A stretch of DNA of 18,295 nucleotides from Desulfobacterales bacterium (GTDB lineage: Bacteria; Desulfobacterota; Desulfobacteria; Desulfobacterales; 4be13). Shown piece after piece: positions 14,676 to 18,295 of this stretch (position 1 is its first letter; each line of letters opens with the position of its first letter). The notes beneath the pieces were generated by a model that saw nothing but the letters and a program-made list of their open reading frames with translations, was not told where the DNA came from and made no database searches. The stretch lies in contig JAOZRQ010000030.1 of the NCBI GenBank assembly GCA_029940115.1, forward strand, positions 1 through 18,295. Reading direction: 5' to 3'. A program made the translations under genes and the position numbers.

Positions 14676-14740
14676 AAGTACCCGGCCAGAAGTTTTCCAT
14701 GATTTCATGTCCCACACAAAGGCGCAAAGGCACAAAGAAA
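14676..14740. repeat. Dispersed intergenic repeat copy 2 and GCAAAGG repeats
   Basis: AAGTACCCGGCCAGAAGTTTT (14676-14696) repeats the motif at 9501-9521 on the opposite strand. It is followed by short CACAAAGGCGCAAAGGCACAAAG units (about 14713-14740), a simple-repeat type common between genes in environmental bacteria. No gene lies here. Confidence 0.6.
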
Positions 14741-14764
14741 AGGCGTAAAGGGCACAGGAAGAAT

Positions 14765-16555
14765 TTATGGATACTTACTTCTCGCCCCTTGCCGGTCACA
14801 GCTTACCGCTATCTCATCCGCTTCCGCCTCTTTGTCCACCAAGTCGGCTTGGATGGCCGCTTTCAGGGGATGTGGAACCATGCAGGTGTTGAGTCTTTGG
14901 GCAATGATTCGGCCATTTTTCTCCCGTATGCGGCGCAACCCGTCCAGATTTCCCACATCGGCACCGGAAAGGAGCACGACAAGAATGGGGCCATCAAATG
15001 CGTCCGAGACGGAGCAGAGGAGAATGTCAAACGCTGTCATCTCGCTGTTGTCATCCGATTCTTGGAGCTTGTTGAGCCTCTGCGGTCTGCCGTCATCGTC
15101 TTTTTTCATGTATAGGCGAATGTCTGACGCGGCGGATCCGATATAGCACCGTCCTGAGACAAGAGGAGAATCCTCGGCGAGAGGCAAAATCTCAAGCCTG
15201 CTTCTCAGATTGACATACTCGGCCAATGGCGACACGAACTCTCGGGGCATTTTCTGAAACACCATCAAGCAAGCGTCAATATTCTGGGACAGATGGGAAA
15301 TGAGATTAAGCATATCCGCATATCCACCGGCCCCTGAGCTGATGATGATCAGGGCGAGGGGCGAGGGCCGAGGGGCGAGGGGGGCTACCTCCTTTTTTTC
15401 AGGAAGGACTTTGAGAGCCTTGGCAATCTTGAAATTGCGGATATCGGCCCGGGCCGCGTGTCTGACCCGTTCAATGAGCCGGGCCCGCTGGTCTTCGGTA
15501 TTTTCCCCTTTGAGTGGCTTCCTGATGAAATCGACCGCACCGAAACGGAGGAAATCGAGGATATCTGCCCGGGCATCTTCATGGACTTCCCGCATGACGA
15601 TCACGGGGCAGGGATGTTTGATCATGATGTGTTTCAGGGCTGTTCTCCCGTCCATGACCGGCATGTTTGCATCCAGCATGATCAGATCTGGATTGAGCTC
15701 TTCCAGCTTTTCCAAGGCCTCCTCGCCATGCTTGGCGGTTCCTGCGATCATGATATCCTCGTCCGCGGCGAGCATGTCTGTGAGAATCTTGCATATGATG
15801 GGGGAATCATCTGCAATGAGCACACGGATTTTCGGATTTGGGGCTTCCACATCTTGGAGTTCCGAGTTCGGATTTTCATCAATCCTGCGCGCACTCTCAA
15901 GAAGCAGGTGTCCCCAATTTTTGTGGACCGTGGTTTTCGGGGCAAAGAGGTCGCCGAGGGTTTCAAAATATCCGTTCCGCCAAGAGAGCATCTGATAAAA
16001 CGCGTCCTCTCCCTCTGTCTTGCCGCAGATCGCATGGACGATGTCGCCGTCTTCGAGATAAATCATGCCTTCCTCGGTGCCTTTCTGAACGCGGATCGCC
16101 GTGCTGATCGCGCACATGCAGCACATCTGGATGAGATCGTGCAGTTGAATGTTCCTGAGTGTGCCGCCGAATCCCTCCTCCTTGGCGAGTTCCTGGGAGA
16201 TGAGTTGCCTGAGATGCCGGACTTTGAGGGGTTTCTCAAGGAAATGGAGACACCCGCTCTCTTCCACCTTTTTTCGGAGCTTGGGGGTGTTGAGTCCTGT
16301 CATGAGGATGACCCTGATTCGGGGATGGCGGTCCCGGATGATGGTCAAAAGATCAAGCCCTGACATTCCCGGCATGTAAATGTCCGAGACCACAAGAGAG
16401 ACATTTTCCCTTTCGATGATCTTAAGGGCCTCTCCCGCGTTGTCCGCGACCAGCAACCCATAGAGTTCTTGGTCAATGACCAGGTACTCCTTCAGCAACA
16501 TGAGCACCGAAGGGTCATCATCAACAATCAGGACTTTTTTGTCCGAGGTCGGCAT
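14765..16555 (-). CDS. REC-PATAN-REC-CheB-like regulator, catalytic triad lost
   Basis: A 596-residue four-domain regulator: receiver 1 (5-120, Asp58 and Lys108), a DUF4388/PATAN-like domain (about 128-220), receiver 2 (243-350, Asp249-Asp250, phospho-acceptor Asp295, Lys346) and a CheB-like domain (about 400-580). Receiver 2 and the CheB part resemble the two shorter CheB-like proteins downstream. All three catalytic positions are changed: the Ser motif reads SSGAGG (Gly408), the His site FQKMP (Lys435), and the Asp site GADVGN (Gly535). Two phospho-acceptors feeding a dead esterase domain suggest a scaffold or signal integrator; PATAN domains occur in gliding and polarity regulators. The ATG at 16555 has AAGGGA 8-9 bases upstream. 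It heads the cluster. Confidence 0.87.
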   Translation of the reverse strand: MPTSDKKVLIVDDDPSVLMLLKEYLVIDQELYGLLVADNAGEALKIIERENVSLVVSDIYMPGMSGLDLLTIIRDRHPRIRVILMTGLNTPKLRKKVEESGCLHFLEKPLKVRHLRQLISQELAKEEGFGGTLRNIQLHDLIQMCCMCAISTAIRVQKGTEEGMIYLEDGDIVHAICGKTEGEDAFYQMLSWRNGYFETLGDLFAPKTTVHKNWGHLLLESARRIDENPNSELQDVEAPNPKIRVLIADDSPIICKILTDMLAADEDIMIAGTAKHGEEALEKLEELNPDLIMLDANMPVMDGRTALKHIMIKHPCPVIVMREVHEDARADILDFLRFGAVDFIRKPLKGENTEDQRARLIERVRHAARADIRNFKIAKALKVLPEKKEVAPLAPRPSPLALIIISSGAGGYADMLNLISHLSQNIDACLMVFQKMPREFVSPLAEYVNLRSRLEILPLAEDSPLVSGRCYIGSAASDIRLYMKKDDDGRPQRLNKLQESDDNSEMTAFDILLCSVSDAFDGPILVVLLSGADVGNLDGLRRIREKNGRIIAQRLNTCMVPHPLKAAIQADLVDKEAEADEIAVSCDRQGARSKYP

Positions 16556-16885
16556 TCTGATATTCCCTTATGATGGGCAATGGGCTATCGGCTATCGAGG
16601 CTCGCTGCCTACCGCACATCGCCCTTGTCGGAGGTTGGCATTCTGATATTCCTTTATGATGGCCAAATGGGCTATCGGCAATGGGAGGCTCGCTGCCTAC
16701 CGCATATCGCCCTTGTCCGAGGTCGGCATTCCTTTATGATGGGCAATGGGCTATCGGCAATGGGCTATGGGAGGCTCGCTACCTACCGCATATCGCCCCT
16801 CGCCCCAATTGAAATCAGGACTTTTTTGTCGGAGGCAATCGGCAATGGGAGGCTCGTTGCCTACCGTCCATCGCCCTTGCCCCAA
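16526..16885. repeat. Multiplied copies of the regulator's start region
   Basis: The sequence around the start codon of the 16555 gene (about 16539-16577) is repeated at 16625-16663 and, with an 8-base loss, at 16713-16743. A fourth piece at 16815-16830 repeats codons 4-10 (AATCAGGACTTTTTTGTC). Between them recur GGGCTATCGGCAATGGGAGG and GCTCGCTGCCTACCGCATATCGCCCTTG. On the minus strand two copies form 10-codon reading frames, MPTSDKGDVR (16641-16609) and MPTSDKGDMR (16729-16697), each starting with the gene's first six residues. No other gene is seen in 16556-16896. Confidence 0.8.
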
Positions 16886-16896
16886 TTGAATACACC

Positions 16897-17030
16897 CTGA
16901 TTATAACGGATTTAGGGGAGCGAACATGCGCGTGAACTTGAACGTGAACTTGAACGTGAACCTGAACATTCATTTACAGGCAAGTTGAGGTTCAAGTTCA
17001 AGCATAAGTTCAAGTTCAAGTCTCCCTCGC
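16897..17030. mobile_element. Inverted-repeat element, copy A (right end lost)
   Basis: The left terminal repeat CTGATTATAACGGATTTAGG (16897-16916, continuing GGAGC) and a 71-base core (16948-17018) match copy B at 17459-17608. The core is made of GAACGTGAAC/GTTCAAGTTC units that fold back on themselves. The right terminal repeat is absent; CTCCCTCGCG stands where it should be. It encodes nothing. Confidence 0.7.
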
Positions 17031-17055
17031 GCTTGGTTAGGATTGGGACCCAGCA

Positions 17056-17439
17056 TCAGCTCAACACATGCTTGTCCAACACAAAACAGGCAAACTCCCC
17101 CTCAAACACCTTGTCTCCGTCTCTTTGAACGGTCACCTGAACGGTCTGCCTTTTCCCTTTCTTGGAAACCACCTTGGCTTCGGCAATGACGGTTTCATCC
17201 ATTTTCACAGGCTTGAGGAATTTCACATCCGCGGATCCAAGGACCACATGGGGATGGTTGACCGCAATCATGGCCGCGTAATCTGCAAGGCCAAAGATGA
17301 AGCCCCCATGAACCAAGCCTGATTCATCAGCTGCCATGTTTTCAGTTGCAAGGAGCTCAACCTCGCTGAACCCCTCCTCCACCCGCAACGGGGTTCCGCA
17401 AAGCGCTTGGACAATTTTTTTATGGGTAATTATCTCCAC
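17056..17439 (-). CDS. Hotdog-fold thioesterase, PaaI-like
   Basis: A 127-residue single hotdog domain. ESGLVHGGFIFGLADYAAMI (residues 39-58) matches the family's HGG segment and central helix, where the catalytic acidic residue and the substrate pocket lie. VVLGSADVKFLKPVKMDETV is the following strand pair. Such proteins hydrolyse acyl-CoA thioesters in the cytoplasm as dimers or tetramers; the substrate cannot be read from sequence. The GTG start at 17439 has AAGGAGG 7 bases upstream and begins at the usual family position. The gene stands alone, with an inverted-repeat element on each side; copy B is inserted just upstream of its ribosome-binding site. Confidence 0.85.
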   Translation of the reverse strand: MEIITHKKIVQALCGTPLRVEEGFSEVELLATENMAADESGLVHGGFIFGLADYAAMIAVNHPHVVLGSADVKFLKPVKMDETVIAEAKVVSKKGKRQTVQVTVQRDGDKVFEGEFACFVLDKHVLS

Positions 17440-17458
17440 GTCAACCCTCCTTAAATTT

Positions 17459-17608
17459 CTGATTATAACGAATTTAGGGGAGCCTTAAACGTGAACATGA
17501 ACATGAACTACTTGAACGTGAACCTGAACATTCATTTACAGGCAAGTTGAGGTTCAAGTTCAAGCATAAGTTCAAGTTCACGGCCTCCCCTAAATCCGTT
17601 ATAATCAG
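17459..17608. mobile_element. MITE-like element, copy B, with 8-bp target duplication
   Basis: Terminal inverted repeats of about 26 bases, CTGATTATAACGAATTTAGG... (17459-17484) and ...CCTAAATCCGTTATAATCAG (17582-17608), differ by one substitution and one extra base. TTAAATTT flanks both sides exactly (17451-17458 and 17609-17616), a target-site duplication. The 150-bp interior contains only GAACNTGAAC/GTTCAAGTTC repeats and no gene. The same ends occur at 16897 and 17828-17852. Confidence 0.83.
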
Positions 17609-17623
17609 TTAAATTTTATGGAC

Positions 17624-17732
17624 CATAAGTGTAAACGTAAGGGACGAATTGCCCTGAAGGGGAAACACCGTGTCATTCCCCCTTGGAGGTCGGCGCGCAA
17701 TGGGAGCATCGGTCCCTAAGTTCACACTAATG
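17624..17732. repeat. 109-bp segment with imperfect 22-bp inverted ends
   Basis: CATAAGTGTAAACGTAAGGG (17624-17643) and CCTAAGTTCACACTAATG (17715-17732) are reverse complements with four mismatches over 22 bases. No flanking duplication was found. It may be a distinct element nested beside copies B and C. Confidence 0.55.
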
Positions 17733-17852
17733 AAACGTGAACATGCTCAAGTTCAGGCACACGTTCAAGGGCATGTTGAAATATCATTTTCACAATTTGA
17801 ACATAAGTCCAAGTTCAAGTTCACAGGGCTCCCCTAAATCCGTTATAATCAG
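17733..17852. mobile_element. Inverted-repeat element, copy C (left end lost)
   Basis: The right terminal repeat GCTCCCCTAAATCCGTTATA (17828-17847, continuing ATCAG) is intact, and the preceding GAACATAAGTCCAAGTTCAAGTT resembles the right half of copy B's core. The left terminal repeat is missing. It is a third, older member of the family. Confidence 0.65.
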
Positions 17853-17875
17853 GAAAGTCGCAACGGACGACTTTC
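17853..17875. repeat. 8-bp stem hairpin
   Basis: GAAAGTCG and CGACTTTC are separated by 7 bases, directly after the end of copy C. It could form an RNA hairpin on either strand; no T-run follows. Confidence 0.4.
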
Positions 17876-18211
17876 ATATCAGAGCGGGATCCATCGCTGA
17901 CTGACTTGGGGCTTCCTCTCACCTGTCATTCTCTTATACCACAAATAGACGAACATGACAACCTGTTTTCGCTCGGAAATGAAAGATTCCCAAGTTTTTC
18001 TCAACCTCCTGACTTCTTATCCCTTGACAAATTCTGCCATTCTGGTATTTATGGAACATTTCTGGTTCTAATGGATTTTGTGGTTCTGCGCCATCTCAGT
18101 TGGTCAGAAAAACGCCCGAATCTCCGCGTCCTCTGCGTTGGAAAAAAAAACTGCACCACAAAATCCGTTAGAATCAGGAACATTTAAGATAATCTTTGTT
18201 CGAGAGAGAAA
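17876..18211. other. Gene-free stretch with a degenerate element end
   Basis: An open frame of 93 codons (17906-18187, plus) has no ribosome-binding site, no recognisable motif and an unlikely composition, so I do not call it a gene. AAAATCCGTTAGAATCAG (18160-18177) resembles the right terminal repeat of the 17459 family and may be a fourth, decayed end. CCGCGTCCTCTGCGTT (18124-18139) is of the simple intergenic repeat type also seen near 9420. Confidence 0.5.
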
Positions 18212-18234
18212 CCAAATTTTTTGAAAAAATTTGG
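18212..18234. repeat. Perfect 11-bp palindrome, AT-rich
   Basis: CCAAATTTTTT and AAAAAATTTGG flank a single G. Read either way it gives an A/T stem. It could be a protein-binding palindrome or a weak terminator-like structure; no adjacent gene shows which. Confidence 0.5.
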
Positions 18235-18275
18235 AGGCATGCCAGAAGTTTGTAGTTCCGCCTCTCGGCGGTGTG

Positions 18276-18295
18276 GGCCCGCCCGGTGGCGGGCC
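18276..18295. repeat. GC-rich hairpin at the window edge
   Basis: GGCCCGCC and GGCGGGCC pair around a 4-base loop (CGGT). It is cut by the end of the window, so a following T-run that would make it a terminator cannot be checked. Confidence 0.45.

Noticed and set aside
14430..14735. An N-terminal extension of the second CheB-like protein through the 48-bp repeats
   Set aside because: The extension encodes three identical 16-residue repeats from a mobile element, while the receiver domain starts exactly at the ATG 14429 with a ribosome-binding site.
16897..17608. Composite transposon carrying the thioesterase between element copies A and B
   Set aside because: The outer flanks do not match (no shared target duplication), whereas copy B alone has a perfect 8-bp duplication, so B inserted by itself.
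17906..18187. A 93-codon plus-strand frame
   Set aside because: No ribosome-binding site, no motif, and it ends in a decayed element end; likely chance.

Overview
The window reads as a chromosomal stretch of an uncultured-type, GC-moderate bacterium, most plausibly a Desulfobacterota (deltaproteobacterial) lineage or a nearby phylum. The gene content behind this guess is a class I lysyl-tRNA synthetase, an M55 D-aminopeptidase, a rhomboid fused to TPRs and a zinc ribbon, a two-receiver regulator with a PATAN/DUF4388-type domain, and several CheB-like regulators. No rRNA, tRNA or CRISPR was recognised, so the taxonomy is an inference.

Left part, plus strand (1-4999): an AAA ATPase with a C-terminal PD-(D/E)XK-like nuclease domain, a DppA-type D-aminopeptidase, an intergenic block of five direct repeats plus one inverted copy, a strong 16-bp inverted repeat, and class I LysRS. 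The ATPase and LysRS share a repeated leader/ribosome-binding box (TTTACATGGGAGA).

Middle, minus strand (5000-11057): a scar where a frameshifted IS4-type transposase remnant abuts the truncated 5' end of a second ATPase of the same broad class. Then come two unrecognised genes that appear to share a helical domain, a rhomboid-TPR-zinc-ribbon protein, a ribosome-rescue factor PrfH with no RtcB ligase beside it, and a second scar. In that scar a UPF0175/DUF3368 toxin-antitoxin pair has its toxin cut short and joined to an sfsA gene that has lost its N-terminal half.

Right part, minus strand (11125-16555): the most unusual region. Three CheB-like response regulators surround a MinD/FleN-like ATPase. 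One CheB-like protein keeps the Ser-His-Asp methylesterase triad, the second has lost Ser and His, and the third (REC-PATAN-REC-CheB-like) has lost all three. Receiver phospho-acceptor aspartates remain in all of them. This looks like an intact esterase plus two catalytically dead relatives working with a polarity-type ATPase. No cheA, cheW, cheR or receptor gene is present in the window.

Far right (16556-18295): multiplied copies of the first six codons of the third CheB-like gene, a hotdog thioesterase, and a family of small inverted-repeat elements.

Across the window, intergenic spaces are unusually rich in small repeats. Two are convincing MITE-like insertions: 14444-14664 (19-bp perfect terminal inverted repeats, 9-bp target duplication) and 17459-17608 (about 26-bp terminal inverted repeats, 8-bp target duplication). 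Both sit just upstream of the ribosome-binding site of a minus-strand gene. Short TGA-rich repeat arrays run into the stop codons of several minus-strand genes.
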